Notes: generated by a model not told the origin, from the sequence alone. DNA of 47,404 nt from an uncultured Sanguibacteroides sp. (GCF_900543425.1 NZ_UQRQ01000024.1:1-47404); one strand, 5' to 3'; shown: positions 8,769-17,517, numbered from the stretch's first letter. Numbers and translations are program-made.

Positions 8769-9740
8769 TTATCCTGCCTGTAATGTTTTTTTGTCCAAAT
8801 TTAGGTGAGGCCATAGGAATAACCAGGTGGCTACGCAAAATGGTCCGGTAAGTGTGGGTATCCCGAAAGGAGAAAACAGGGTATCCATACCGGCTTGAAT
8901 AAATACGGTGGCGAAGATACCGATTAAACTCCATATGGCCGTTCTCCAATTTATCTGATAGAATGTGATACCCAGGGCAATTCCTGTCAGTACGGGGCTG
9001 AATCCGAACAACCCGTTGGCAATATCGGCGCCGTTGCATTGGTATAGAATAGCTGTACCCAATGCTAATGCTGAAGCGATTGCTGCCCAAATTGCCGCCC
9101 ATTTATTGCTGATAGCCAGACCAATTAAAAAAAGTACTCCAGTTACCCACGAATTGATCAGGAAGACCTGACTAATCCCCGTTAACCAATAGATTACAAG
9201 ATTCTGAAAGCTTGTGTCGAATGTTGACGAGAAATTACCCGGCAGTTCCGGCGTACTTAGGCCGGAATCCGGTAACCCGTGCATGATCCTGGCTGCCAAT
9301 AAAATAAACCAGGTTGTTAAAACAAAAGGAAACGTGAAGGAACTGACCTTATAGGGTGCCAATAAATAGTTAAGACCTACCATAACCCAGGTCGTCATCG
9401 CCGAGAAGATGACTAAGGCTAACCACATCAAAGGAACATCTCCTAAAAATGTAGGCAGGGCACATCCTACAAGTACTCCATTAAATCCCCACAATCCGAT
9501 CGATCCTTTTTCAACGGGATATTTTAATAAATACCCGGTGATCGTGGATACGACTGTCCCTACAACTGCTCCCCAGGCAACTGCCGGAGTCCCTGTCGCG
9601 TAGGACCCGTAAAATATTCCGGCCAGGAAAAATAAACCTGTCCAGGCATTACCTTGGAACATGACTTGTCCTACTCCTTTTAGTACCACTTTGATAAAAC
9701 CAAAAGAAAAAATTCTTGGCATAGTAGCTTCTGTTTCCAT
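8769..9740 (-). CDS. Urea channel/transporter (UT family)
   Basis: A 323-residue membrane protein of the bacterial/eukaryotic UT urea transporter family, which moves urea down its gradient as a trimeric channel. The duplicated UT signature is visible as GLWGFNGVLVGCALPTF in the first half and GLFGFSPVLTGIALG in the second half, the two halves being pseudo-symmetric. About ten hydrophobic segments are present and the length is right for a prokaryotic UT. It lies 17 bp after the ureD stop codon and is co-directional with the urease genes, so it belongs to the same transcription unit and should supply urea to cytoplasmic urease. The chosen ATG gives METEATMPRIFSFG; the second Met (residue 7) is an alternative start. 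Confidence 0.93.
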   Translation of the reverse strand: METEATMPRIFSFGFIKVVLKGVGQVMFQGNAWTGLFFLAGIFYGSYATGTPAVAWGAVVGTVVSTITGYLLKYPVEKGSIGLWGFNGVLVGCALPTFLGDVPLMWLALVIFSAMTTWVMVGLNYLLAPYKVSSFTFPFVLTTWFILLAARIMHGLPDSGLSTPELPGNFSSTFDTSFQNLVIYWLTGISQVFLINSWVTGVLFLIGLAISNKWAAIWAAIASALALGTAILYQCNGADIANGLFGFSPVLTGIALGITFYQINWRTAIWSLIGIFATVFIQAGMDTLFSPFGIPTLTGPFCVATWLFLWPHLNLDKKTLQAG

Positions 9741-9757
9741 AGTTTATTGGTGTTTAG

Positions 9758-10675
9758 TTATCTCCATACGAATTCGTCCGGTACAGGTCTGTTTTTAATC
9801 TGCATACGAACGGCAGAACAAAATTCCCGGATAAAGTGTTTTACAGGTTGTGTTTCTTTACTTAGTATCTTTAAAATTAATCCACTTTTTTCCGGCAGAT
9901 GGGTTATTCCAACGGCGAGACCTTTGTATTTATCCAGAAAGGCCTCCGTGTTTTTATAAATTTGCTCTGCTTCTTTTTCCGGGGTTAATACCAGAACGTT
10001 GGCAAATATATCGTAGTCATGCATCATTCCGATACAGGAAATAGGATGTTCTTTTGGTGTTGTTACCAGTTTTTCCCGGAAAAGAGGTGTCCCATCCGGT
10101 CGGTGTGCCTGGGTACAGATGGATAGCAGGTCATATTCAAACAATTCTCCCTCCCCATAATATTTACGTCCACCCATGTAAATCTCTGAATAGAATAAGG
10201 TAGCGGAGGCATCTATTTCAATATCCGTATCCGTAATATAGCGACTGTTTCGGCAAGGAATAGTTGGTTCCGGTATATATTCCAGATAAGCATTCTCTTC
10301 CAGAATAAATGTTTGTTCTAATCCCGAGAAATTATAAACCATTTCGGCAATTTTTGTTGCAGCTCCGGTAGACAAATGGGCAAAAGCATCTTTACGAACG
10401 GTAAATTTGTTCACGTATCGATCCCCGTCGATATTGGGGCCTCCGGAGGATAATATATATACACAAGGCATCTCCGGCATACCTTCATCGAAATAGAGTT
10501 CTTGCTGGACGATTAAAGGAGCACGTCTATCCCAGTGACGCATAATGGATTTTCCGTTTTTATCGAGTTCAAATACGAGATCCAAAAGTCCGCACTTTCC
10601 CGGGGCTCCGACATGCATCGCCTTGGGTTCTGCCAAATAGGGCCGTAATTCCCGGTTTTGTGTGAATTCTCTCAT
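9758..10675 (-). CDS. ureD: Urease accessory protein UreD
   Basis: UreD (UreH) binds apo-urease and, with UreF and UreG, forms the nickel-delivery platform. The 305-residue protein has the expected features, such as KCGLLDLVFELDKNGK near the N-terminus, a central FTVRKDAFAHLSTGAATKI block and YLEYIPEPTIPCRNSRY (the conserved Glu-Pro-x-Ile-Pro segment). The frame is open back to 10774, but the ATG at 10675 is chosen. It overlaps the ureG stop as ATGA (4 bp), has a good ribosome site (GGAGGAGATAAAAAT), and starts the protein where the family starts. The tight overlap implies translational coupling to ureG. Confidence 0.94.
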   Translation of the reverse strand: MREFTQNRELRPYLAEPKAMHVGAPGKCGLLDLVFELDKNGKSIMRHWDRRAPLIVQQELYFDEGMPEMPCVYILSSGGPNIDGDRYVNKFTVRKDAFAHLSTGAATKIAEMVYNFSGLEQTFILEENAYLEYIPEPTIPCRNSRYITDTDIEIDASATLFYSEIYMGGRKYYGEGELFEYDLLSICTQAHRPDGTPLFREKLVTTPKEHPISCIGMMHDYDIFANVLVLTPEKEAEQIYKNTEAFLDKYKGLAVGITHLPEKSGLILKILSKETQPVKHFIREFCSAVRMQIKNRPVPDEFVWR

Positions 10676-11322
10676 ATTTTTATCTCCTCCACTTCTTTTT
10701 GTGAAACACGATCGAAAAGAGCCATATTCCTTATTAATCCGATTAATTCTTTTATACCTTCTCCCGTCATGCAATTGGTAAAGACAAATGGTTTACCGGG
10801 ACGCATGATTTCGGAATCCCGCCGCATAACTTCCAGATCGGCATGGACATAAGGAGCAAGATCCGTCTTATTGATTACCAGAATGTCGGAATAAGTTATT
10901 CCCGGCCCGTCTTTTCGCGGGATTTTATCTCCGGCAGCAACGTCAATAACGTAGATGAAAAAGTCTACTAACGCCGGACTGAAAGTTAAGGTTAAATTAT
11001 CACCTCCCGATTCTATCAGGACGACATCACTATCCGGGAATTTTGCTTCCATCTCTTCCACGGCGGCAATATTCATGGAGGGGTCCTCGCGTACGGCGGT
11101 GTGGGGGCAAGCCCCTGTTTCTACACCGATGATGCGCTCTTCTGCCAAATAACCCTTAAGCATCTTACGAACATGTTTGGCATCTTCTGTCGTAACAATA
11201 TCATTGGTAATGATTAAAACTTGTAATCCTAATTTTAATAGATATGGGGTCAGTGCCTCTATAAGTGCTGTTTTGCCTGATCCTACCGGGCCACCGACGC
11301 CGATTCTGCATGTATTACTCAT
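10672..11322 (-). CDS. ureG: Urease accessory GTPase UreG
   Basis: UreG is the SIMIBI-class GTPase that carries nickel and couples GTP hydrolysis to its insertion into urease. The 216-residue protein has the P-loop GPVGSGKT at residues 11-18, the nickel-binding Cys-Pro-His motif in GACPHTAVREDPS, the SGGDNLTLTF switch region, and the guanine-specificity motif NKTD. The length is standard and there is no N-terminal His-rich tail, a role that the UreE tail may take. It lies 19 bp after ureF and overlaps ureD by 4 bp. Confidence 0.97.
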   Translation of the reverse strand: MSNTCRIGVGGPVGSGKTALIEALTPYLLKLGLQVLIITNDIVTTEDAKHVRKMLKGYLAEERIIGVETGACPHTAVREDPSMNIAAVEEMEAKFPDSDVVLIESGGDNLTLTFSPALVDFFIYVIDVAAGDKIPRKDGPGITYSDILVINKTDLAPYVHADLEVMRRDSEIMRPGKPFVFTNCMTGEGIKELIGLIRNMALFDRVSQKEVEEIKI

Positions 11323-11341
11323 ATTGGTATATTTTAAATCG

Positions 11342-12034
11342 TTAGTTCATAAACATTCTCATTTTTCCTTTTTCATGTAATGAGGCCATAATGTCCATTT
11401 CAGGAGCAAATGTTCTCATGTCGTTAAATGTCATCTCCTTAATATCCTCATAATCTGAGGCTGCCATGGAGCAGAGTCGGTACAGGATGGTTTGTGTTTC
11501 GTAATGGGATACTTTAACACACCGTAAAGCCGCATTCAATATCATGTTGATGATTCCGTATTCGATGGAAGCAAAGAGGTCTTTTTCCTGTAATCTGTTC
11601 TGTTGAAAAAAGATAGCTTGTGCGATAGGGTATGTGCCGGGAACCTTTCGGTCATGTATATCTTTTAACCATTGATTCATGAGAGGAGCCTCGGTAATTT
11701 GAATACATATTTCGGCCATCTTTTTTCCCATGCGGGTAAGCATTAGGCGGGCTTCTGCATTCATTTTGCATCGTATGATCTGATGATCCGCCTCCTTTAC
11801 AAGTTCGTAATCTTTGCTGGCGATACCCCGGAAAGCGATGAGGGCGGCAATGGCATCACTGTATACGGTTTGTAAAACAGCCGTGCGCGTATATTGTTCG
11901 AGGCTGTAGATATCGGATACGATATTTTCAAAAGCGGCTGTCTCTAATCCGTTGGAAAAAGAGAAGGTACCGACAGGGAATGCGGAATCCGAAAATTCAA
12001 GAAGTCGCATTAGTCTGGTAATTTCGTCAATCAT
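11342..12034 (-). CDS. ureF: Urease accessory protein UreF
   Basis: An all-helical 230-residue UreF, which bridges UreD and the UreG dimer during nickel transfer. Family signatures include RLMRLLEFSDSAFPVGTFSFSNGLE at the N-terminus, where SD(S/P)xFPVGxFxxSxGLE is the hallmark, plus a long helical body and a C-terminal tail (about residues 205-230) of the type that docks onto UreD. It starts 12 bp after ureE ends. The length and order (E-F-G-D) are typical. No oddities are seen. Confidence 0.94.
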   Translation of the reverse strand: MIDEITRLMRLLEFSDSAFPVGTFSFSNGLETAAFENIVSDIYSLEQYTRTAVLQTVYSDAIAALIAFRGIASKDYELVKEADHQIIRCKMNAEARLMLTRMGKKMAEICIQITEAPLMNQWLKDIHDRKVPGTYPIAQAIFFQQNRLQEKDLFASIEYGIINMILNAALRCVKVSHYETQTILYRLCSMAASDYEDIKEMTFNDMRTFAPEMDIMASLHEKGKMRMFMN

Positions 12035-12046
12035 AATATTGGATTT

Positions 12047-12646
12047 TCAATGTAAGACCTCATGAGAATGACCCGTATGTCCATGATCGTGTTCGTGATG
12101 ATGGTGTGAAATTTCCTGGGTACTTCCCCCGAAAAGCTGGCGGATTTCATGAGGAGCCAGGAAAGGAATCACCTCTTTGCCGGGCTGAAATTCATAGGTT
12201 ATGTCTTCAAAGTGATGGGTATCCATAACACTGGTCATGACCTTTTTATCCACTGTCAATGGAACATATAATTTATCTTTTTTCACGATTGCCGGCCAGT
12301 GTTGATTACCAATAGCATGACCGATTTCGATGCATTTGTGTATGATTTCTTCCGGTTTTTTCTGTGCAATTTTTTTCAAATCTATGACAAGGACAGGTTT
12401 AAGATCAATACGAATCACAACAGCACTGTTTGTCCCCGGATCATATTTCAGGATATCTCCGTTTTCTATTTGTGAATGACGTTTCAGGGCAACGGCATAC
12501 TCCGTTCGATCGCTTTTAGCGATAAAGCGACTTTTTTGGGCTGTCCATTGATCCAGATCCAGGTAAATGATGCTACTGTTTTTTAATTTTTCTGCCCAGA
12601 TCGGGTCAGATATCATGTTTCCGATAACTTCAGAGAATATTTGCAT
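12047..12646 (-). CDS. ureE: Urease nickel metallochaperone UreE
   Basis: UreE is the dimeric Ni2+ chaperone that hands nickel to UreG. The protein has 199 residues, with an N-terminal peptide-binding-like domain and a C-terminal metal domain containing GHAIGNQHWPAIV, the family's conserved GNxHxP-type segment with the bridging His. It ends in a tail with ten His in its last 19 residues (HHHHEHDHGHTGHSH and following), a nickel store. The frame is open back to 12763 inside ureC, but the ATG at 12646 is chosen because family similarity begins at MQIFSEVIG and the longer version would overlap ureC and a hairpin. It follows the 58-bp ureC-ureE spacer. Confidence 0.93.
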   Translation of the reverse strand: MQIFSEVIGNMISDPIWAEKLKNSSIIYLDLDQWTAQKSRFIAKSDRTEYAVALKRHSQIENGDILKYDPGTNSAVVIRIDLKPVLVIDLKKIAQKKPEEIIHKCIEIGHAIGNQHWPAIVKKDKLYVPLTVDKKVMTSVMDTHHFEDITYEFQPGKEVIPFLAPHEIRQLFGGSTQEISHHHHEHDHGHTGHSHEVLH

Positions 12647-12663
12647 ATAAATAGAGTTAGAGG

Positions 12664-12690
12664 AGGTTGCCTTAAAATTTAAGGCAACCT
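12664..12690 (-). repeat. 13-bp palindromic hairpin between ureC and ureE
   Basis: AGGTTGCCTTAAA (12664-12676) and TTTAAGGCAACCT (12678-12690) are exact reverse complements separated by one base. The hairpin lies in the spacer between the structural genes (ureABC) and the accessory genes (ureEFGD). No U-run follows on the minus strand. A 3' stabiliser or processing site that sets different levels for structural and accessory proteins is the simplest reading (inference). Confidence 0.75.
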
Positions 12691-12704
12691 TACTGATTTT
12701 AAAT

Positions 12705-14423
12705 TTAACTGAACCAATATAGTTGTGCCAACGAGAGCTTTTTGGCTGTCGGAACATAGGCACTCTTGCCGTCTACGAGTACTTCAAACGTTTCCGGATT
12801 AACATCGATTTTAGGCATATTTCCATTAAGCACCATATGATGTTTACTAAGTTGCCGACAACCGTGTACGGGATAAACGATTCTTTGAAGTCCGTATTTT
12901 TCCTTGATGCCTGCGTCATGAGAAGCCCGTGAGACAAAGGATACGCAACTATTAGGCATGGCGGAACCGAAGCTTCCGTACATCGGACGGTAATATACCG
13001 GCTGAGGAGTCGGTAATGAGGCATTCGGATCTCCCATAATGGCCCAGTTGATCATACCGCCTTTGAGAACTAATTTCGGTTTAGTGCCGAAGAATTGAGG
13101 TTCCCATAATACCAAGTCTGCTAATTTTCCTTTTTCGATAGATCCTAAGATGTCGGAAAATCCGTAGGTGATGGCAGGATTGATGGTCAATTTGGCAAGG
13201 TAACGTAATACCCGGAAATTGTCATTCTCTGCAGAATCTTCAGCAAGTTTACCTCTCACTTGTTTCATGTAGCTGGCCATTTGGAAAGCTCTCATAAAGT
13301 TTTCACCTACACGTCCCATGGCTTGCGAGTCGGAAGAGATCATAGAGATTACTCCCAAATCGTGAAGTACGTTCTCTGCCGCTTGTGTTTCGGGACGGAC
13401 ACGGCTTTCGGCAAAGGATACGTCAGATGGAATTTTGGGATTCAGGTTATGGCATACCATAATCATATCGAATAATTCTGCCTGAGAGTTAATGCCGAAC
13501 GGTAAGGTCGGATTGGTCGAAGAAGGTAATACATTTGCCAGGGAGGCTACTTTCAGCAAGTCCGGCGCATGTCCTCCTCCGGCTCCTTCCGTGTGATACG
13601 TGTGGATCGTTCTACCGTCAATGGCGGCGATCGTATCTTCAACGAAACCGCTCTCGTTTAATGTATCGGTATGGATTGCTACTTGTACGTCAAATTCGTC
13701 GGCTACGCTCATGGTTGCCCGAATTGCCGCGGGTGTACTTCCCCAGTCTTCGTGAATCTTAAAGCCACAGGCTCCTGCCAGCATTTGTTCGACCAATGGG
13801 TGACGTACCGAGCAGTTTCCTTTTCCGAGAAATCCGTAATTTACGGGAAGACCGTCTATTGCCTGTAACATCCTTTTCATATTCCAGGTACCGGATGTAA
13901 TTGTCGTCCCGTTTGTTCCGTCTGTCGGGCCGACACCGCCGCCGACAAGAGTTGTAACTCCATTACTTAAACAGTGATAGGCTTGTTGCGGGGCTATCAT
14001 GTGTACATGGCCGTCAATAGCGGCTGCGGTCAGAATAAGATGTTCACCTGAAATCGCATCCGTGGCAGCTCCTGTTATTAACTCTGGAGTAACTCCCTGC
14101 ATGATATTGGGATTTCCTGCTTTACCGATTCCGGCTATTTTACCGTCTTTGATGCCGACATCGGCTTTGATAATCCCCAATTTCGGATCGATAATCGTTA
14201 CGTTTGTGATAACGAGATCGAGGGTGCCTCCCGCGGAAGTTAACGTGTTCGCTAATCCCATACCGTCCCGTAAGGTTTTTCCTCCTCCATAGATGACTTC
14301 GTCTCCGTAAACACAAAGGTCTTTTTCGATTTCCACGTAAAGATCCGTGTCGCCCAAACGGATTTTATCCCCTACAGTCGGGCCGTAAAGATCGTTATAT
14401 TGTTGTCTTGTTATCTTTGCCAT
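12705..14423 (-). CDS. ureC: Urease alpha subunit (catalytic)
   Basis: The catalytic subunit of nickel urease (urea + H2O to ammonia and carbamate), 572 residues, cytoplasmic. All metal and catalytic residues known from Klebsiella urease appear at an offset of +5: His139 and His141 (HVH), carbamylated Lys222 and His224 (GFKIHEDWG), His251 (HTDT), His277 (HTEG), mobile-flap Cys324-His325, and Asp365. One departure is that the residue after the flap His is Asn326 (CHNL) where many ureases have CHHL. The N-terminal QYNDLYGPTVGDKIRLGDT block is standard. It starts 6 bp after ureB. Together with separate ureA and ureB genes this is the three-subunit bacterial form. Confidence 0.98.
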   Translation of the reverse strand: MAKITRQQYNDLYGPTVGDKIRLGDTDLYVEIEKDLCVYGDEVIYGGGKTLRDGMGLANTLTSAGGTLDLVITNVTIIDPKLGIIKADVGIKDGKIAGIGKAGNPNIMQGVTPELITGAATDAISGEHLILTAAAIDGHVHMIAPQQAYHCLSNGVTTLVGGGVGPTDGTNGTTITSGTWNMKRMLQAIDGLPVNYGFLGKGNCSVRHPLVEQMLAGACGFKIHEDWGSTPAAIRATMSVADEFDVQVAIHTDTLNESGFVEDTIAAIDGRTIHTYHTEGAGGGHAPDLLKVASLANVLPSSTNPTLPFGINSQAELFDMIMVCHNLNPKIPSDVSFAESRVRPETQAAENVLHDLGVISMISSDSQAMGRVGENFMRAFQMASYMKQVRGKLAEDSAENDNFRVLRYLAKLTINPAITYGFSDILGSIEKGKLADLVLWEPQFFGTKPKLVLKGGMINWAIMGDPNASLPTPQPVYYRPMYGSFGSAMPNSCVSFVSRASHDAGIKEKYGLQRIVYPVHGCRQLSKHHMVLNGNMPKIDVNPETFEVLVDGKSAYVPTAKKLSLAQLYWFS

Positions 14424-14429
14424 AATGCT

Positions 14430-14933
14430 TTATTTTTGAGGTTGTTTTTTTAAATTAGCTTCAGCCGTTGCTTCGTCAATAACCTTGAAGCCTAGCTTTT
14501 TAATGCATGCTGTTGCCATGATTCTCTTTGGATAATAAGTGGGAGAATCTTCGCTTCCGGTGTATCCCTGCACGAGCCCGTTAAAGCCCATTACATATTG
14601 TTTCCCGGAGTAAGCTACAACTTCTACCTCTTTTTCATCTCCGGGTTCGAAACGGACAGCCGTTGTTGCCGGAATGTTCAAATGGCATCCGAAGGCAGCA
14701 GCCCGGTCAAATTCCAGATAACGGTTAACCTCAAAGAAATGGAAATGAGAACCTACTTGAATAGGACGATCTCCTGTATTGTGTACAACTAATTTTGCCG
14801 TATATCTACCTTCATTGTATATGATGGGATCAGTAGATAAAATTTCTCCCCCGACGGGAACATACTGTTTAGGTGTGAATCCCGGAGTAATCTCTTTAGA
14901 TGCTTCGGCACCGGTTTGTTTTTTGTCCTCCAT
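14430..14933 (-). CDS. ureB: Urease beta subunit, extended at both ends
   Basis: A non-catalytic structural subunit of urease. The core VPVGGEILSTDPIIYNEGR ... VHNTGDRPIQVGSHFHFFEVN ... is the diagnostic UreB sequence and spans about residues 26-125. At 167 residues it is longer than the roughly 100-125 residues usual for bacterial UreB, with about 25 extra residues at the N-terminus (MEDKKQTGAEASKEITPGFT) and a C-terminal extension of about 40 that includes RIMATACIKKLGFKVIDE. The extra parts are hydrophilic. The gaps to ureA and ureC are 6 bp each, so the three are probably translated together. Confidence 0.95.
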   Translation of the reverse strand: MEDKKQTGAEASKEITPGFTPKQYVPVGGEILSTDPIIYNEGRYTAKLVVHNTGDRPIQVGSHFHFFEVNRYLEFDRAAAFGCHLNIPATTAVRFEPGDEKEVEVVAYSGKQYVMGFNGLVQGYTGSEDSPTYYPKRIMATACIKKLGFKVIDEATAEANLKKQPQK

Positions 14934-14939
14934 GATTTT

Positions 14940-15242
14940 TTACTTGATAGGTTGATGAATACTAACCAGGCGGCTACCGTCAGTAAAAACCGCCTCTACC
15001 TGTATCAGAGAGATCATATCAGCAACTCCCTCCATTACATCGTCTTTCGTCAAAACTTTAGTGGAATCGGTCATGACCTCCTCTAACGTTTTTCCTTCCC
15101 TTGCTCCCTCCAAAGCTGCTGAACTAATGTAAGCTACAGCTTCCGGATAATTCAACTTAAGCCCCTTTTCTTTACGCCGTCCGGCAATAGCTCCAAGTGA
15201 TAATAGCATTAGCTTATCAATTTCTTTTGGCGTTAAATGCAT
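14940..15242 (-). CDS. ureA: Urease gamma subunit
   Basis: The small urease subunit, 100 residues, standard size. The sequence MHLTPKEIDKLMLLSLGAIA, then GLKLNYPEAVAYIS and the C-terminal EAVFTDGSRLVSIHQPI (usually FPDGTKLVTVHxPI) is diagnostic for UreA. It is the first gene of the minus-strand run. A purine-rich ribosome site (AAAAGAG) precedes the ATG. The operon promoter should lie in the 226-bp divergent region upstream, where I could not pick out a clear TAnnTTTG box. Confidence 0.97.
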   Translation of the reverse strand: MHLTPKEIDKLMLLSLGAIAGRRKEKGLKLNYPEAVAYISSAALEGAREGKTLEEVMTDSTKVLTKDDVMEGVADMISLIQVEAVFTDGSRLVSIHQPIK

Positions 15243-15468
15243 ACTCTTTTACTTTTAGTGAATAAAATTGATTAAAACTCTCTGATTCATGAAGTTTGGA
15301 CCTTGATGAATTCTGTGTATTCATATACGCCCGGGAAAAAGTCATGTTTCGAATATTAATAGAAATAAAGAAAAATATCGTTATAATTATTATACATTAC
15401 CACAGGTAGTTGCCCGAACATTTGAAATCATATTCCGTATGAAAAAGGATAGTTGAACTAAAATTGTA
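15243..15468. promoter_or_regulatory. Divergent control region, urease operon / TonB-ABC operon
   Basis: This 226-bp AT-rich region separates ureA (minus) from the TonB receptor gene (plus) and must contain the promoters of both operons. It holds the inverted repeat ATGAAT-N7-ATTCAT at 15306-15324 and the nearby palindrome TTCATGAA at 15286-15293; either could be a regulator site. No GTATGA/TCATAC pair of the E. coli NikR type in the right spacing was found, and no good TAnnTTTG box on either strand. Shared control of nickel enzyme and uptake genes is plausible but unproven. Confidence 0.45.
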
Positions 15469-17517
15469 ATGAATATGAAGAGATTTATTTTAGTCCCGTT
15501 CCTATTGTTTATAGTGAATGTTTATGCTCGGGAAGAGGGGATTGATACGGTGTTGAATTTGAGAGAGGTTATTGTGACGGGCTCTCGGGCTGAACGTCCT
15601 TTAAGCCAAAGTCCCGGACGTATTGATATTATAACGCCGCTTGTGTTGAGGCATAGTCCGGCATTGAGTATCGATGATATCCTTTCCATGCTTTCCGGGG
15701 TGAATACGACTCGTTCCGACGGTATGAGTACGATGCACACGAATGTGAGCGTCAGGGGCTTGGCGGGAGATGAGCAGGGACGGACTTTGGTTCTCTTCGA
15801 TGGAATTCCGATTAACACTTCGGATGAAGGATCTGTGAACTGGAATAGTCTTCCTATTGACAATATTGAACGGATTGAGGTTTTTAAGGGACCCGGTTCT
15901 TCATTATACGGGAATAATGCGATGGGGGGAGTAATCAATATTATAAGTAAAAAGGCCGAACGTCCTCTTCTTGTAAATGCATCGGCCTCTTACGGTTCAT
16001 TGGCGACCTGGCTTTATCACCTGGGTATATCGAGTAAGGTCAGTGATCGGTTTTCAATCTTTGTTTCCGGATATTATAATAGAAGTAACGGGTTTAACAA
16101 CGTTCCGGATAGTTTGCGAACGGACCCGGATTATAGTGTGGCCCGTTTTATGAAAGAAGGAGGTTTTTACGGTAAGATCCTATATGCCCCGTCAGAGTTG
16201 TTTAAGGTAGACTTGGCGTATGATCTCTATAAGGATAAACGGGGAGAAGGAGAAAAGATAAAAGCTCCGGATGGGGAGTACCGTCATTTTAATCATAATC
16301 GGGTTCAGGGGAGATTCTACGGAGAGAGAAAATCATTTTCCTATAATGTGGCTTTGTATTTCCAGAGGCAGGATTATTTTAAGTTGGACGAACGGATCAG
16401 CAAAGATGTTTATCAGCGTTTTGATGTGAAATCAGACCGGGACGATTGGGGGGCAATCATGCACGTGACTTTTTCCGGTAGAAATAACCATTTTAGTGTG
16501 GGTGCAGAATACAAGAACGGAAGTGTGGATGGAGGGGATTATTACGTGACTTCTACGGATAAAGTGTTGAACAAGGGTACTATGACTTTTGTTTCGGCTT
16601 TCGTGCAAGAAGAGCTTCTGTTTTTAAAAAATAAGTTTTGGCTACAAGTGGCTTTACGTTATGATAATGCTTATTTTCACAAAGGACGTTTTGAGGCAAT
16701 AGGTGATAATGTGGCTGATTTTAACACGTATAACGGTGATCTGAAGAGTAATCGGTGGGAAAATTTTTCACCCCGTGTGGCTTTACGTTATAATCCCGTG
16801 GAACAGGTATCCGTTTATATCTCTTATTCAAAGGGATTTAGAGCTTCCATTTTGGATGACCTCTGTCGCTCCGGTTGGATGTGGGTAGGCCCTAAGATTG
16901 CTAATCCTGATTTGGGGCCGGAAAAATTGGATAATTATGAAGTCGGAGGGACATTTCGCTTCCTGAGAAATTTTTCCTTTTCTCCATCGTTATATTATGC
17001 CCGGGGAAAAGATTTTTTGTATTATATTGCTACCGGGGAAAAAATGTGGGGAATGAGAGATATCTACCAACGCCAGAATATATCCAAGGTTCATGTGAAA
17101 GGGTTGGAGATGGATTTGAATTATTCTTTGCCGGTAGGGTTACAAGTAAATTTAAATTATTCCTATAATGAGTCCAAGATAAAACAGTTCGATGAAAAGC
17201 CGGAGCTCAATGATAAAATATTAACTTATGCTCCTAAGCATCAGGTAAAAGGTACGGTTATGTGGACCGGGCGGATTGTAAATGCCACTGTCCGGGGGCG
17301 TTATAAGACCAAACAGTATACTACGGAAGACAATCAATCTTCCATTCCTGGATTTGCCGTCTGGGACGTACAGTTGTCAAAATGGTTTTTCGACCGCCGG
17401 ATTTACGTGGGAGGGGAGGCAATAAATATTTTCAATAATCGTCATATGAACACAAAAGATTATATATCTGCCGGAAGACTGTTCAATCTTAAACTTGCCG
17501 TAAACCTGATGAAATGA
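15469..17517 (+). CDS. TonB-dependent outer-membrane receptor of metal/chelate operon
   Basis: A 682-residue outer-membrane beta-barrel receptor that would import a scarce substrate using TonB energy. A signal peptide covers about residues 1-20 (MNMKRFILVPFLLFIVNVYA). A short TonB-box-like stretch (LREVIVTGSR) is followed by the plug domain with LSGVNTTRSDG, VSVRGLAGDEQGRTLVLFDG and GPGSSLYGNNAMGGVINI. The barrel ends in the usual aromatic-rich strand region. It lacks the N-terminal CarboxypepD_reg domain and has no SusD partner, so it is of the siderophore/cobalamin/metal-chelate type and not a glycan receptor. Its stop overlaps the next gene's start (ATGA at 17514-17517). Its place divergent from urease suggests nickel or another metal chelate (inference). 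Confidence 0.88.
   Translation: MNMKRFILVPFLLFIVNVYAREEGIDTVLNLREVIVTGSRAERPLSQSPGRIDIITPLVLRHSPALSIDDILSMLSGVNTTRSDGMSTMHTNVSVRGLAGDEQGRTLVLFDGIPINTSDEGSVNWNSLPIDNIERIEVFKGPGSSLYGNNAMGGVINIISKKAERPLLVNASASYGSLATWLYHLGISSKVSDRFSIFVSGYYNRSNGFNNVPDSLRTDPDYSVARFMKEGGFYGKILYAPSELFKVDLAYDLYKDKRGEGEKIKAPDGEYRHFNHNRVQGRFYGERKSFSYNVALYFQRQDYFKLDERISKDVYQRFDVKSDRDDWGAIMHVTFSGRNNHFSVGAEYKNGSVDGGDYYVTSTDKVLNKGTMTFVSAFVQEELLFLKNKFWLQVALRYDNAYFHKGRFEAIGDNVADFNTYNGDLKSNRWENFSPRVALRYNPVEQVSVYISYSKGFRASILDDLCRSGWMWVGPKIANPDLGPEKLDNYEVGGTFRFLRNFSFSPSLYYARGKDFLYYIATGEKMWGMRDIYQRQNISKVHVKGLEMDLNYSLPVGLQVNLNYSYNESKIKQFDEKPELNDKILTYAPKHQVKGTVMWTGRIVNATVRGRYKTKQYTTEDNQSSIPGFAVWDVQLSKWFFDRRIYVGGEAINIFNNRHMNTKDYISAGRLFNLKLAVNLMK

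Noticed and set aside
10676..10774. Longer ureD start at 10774
   Set aside because: The extra 33 residues overlap ureG, look unlike UreD, and ATG 10675 has a strong ribosome site and an ATGA overlap.
12647..12763. Longer ureE start at 12763 inside ureC
   Set aside because: The extra 39 residues do not resemble UreE and would span the end of ureC and the hairpin.
15243..15468. NikR operator in the urease control region
   Set aside because: Half-sites like GTATGA occur singly but no correctly spaced GTATGA/TCATAC pair was found.
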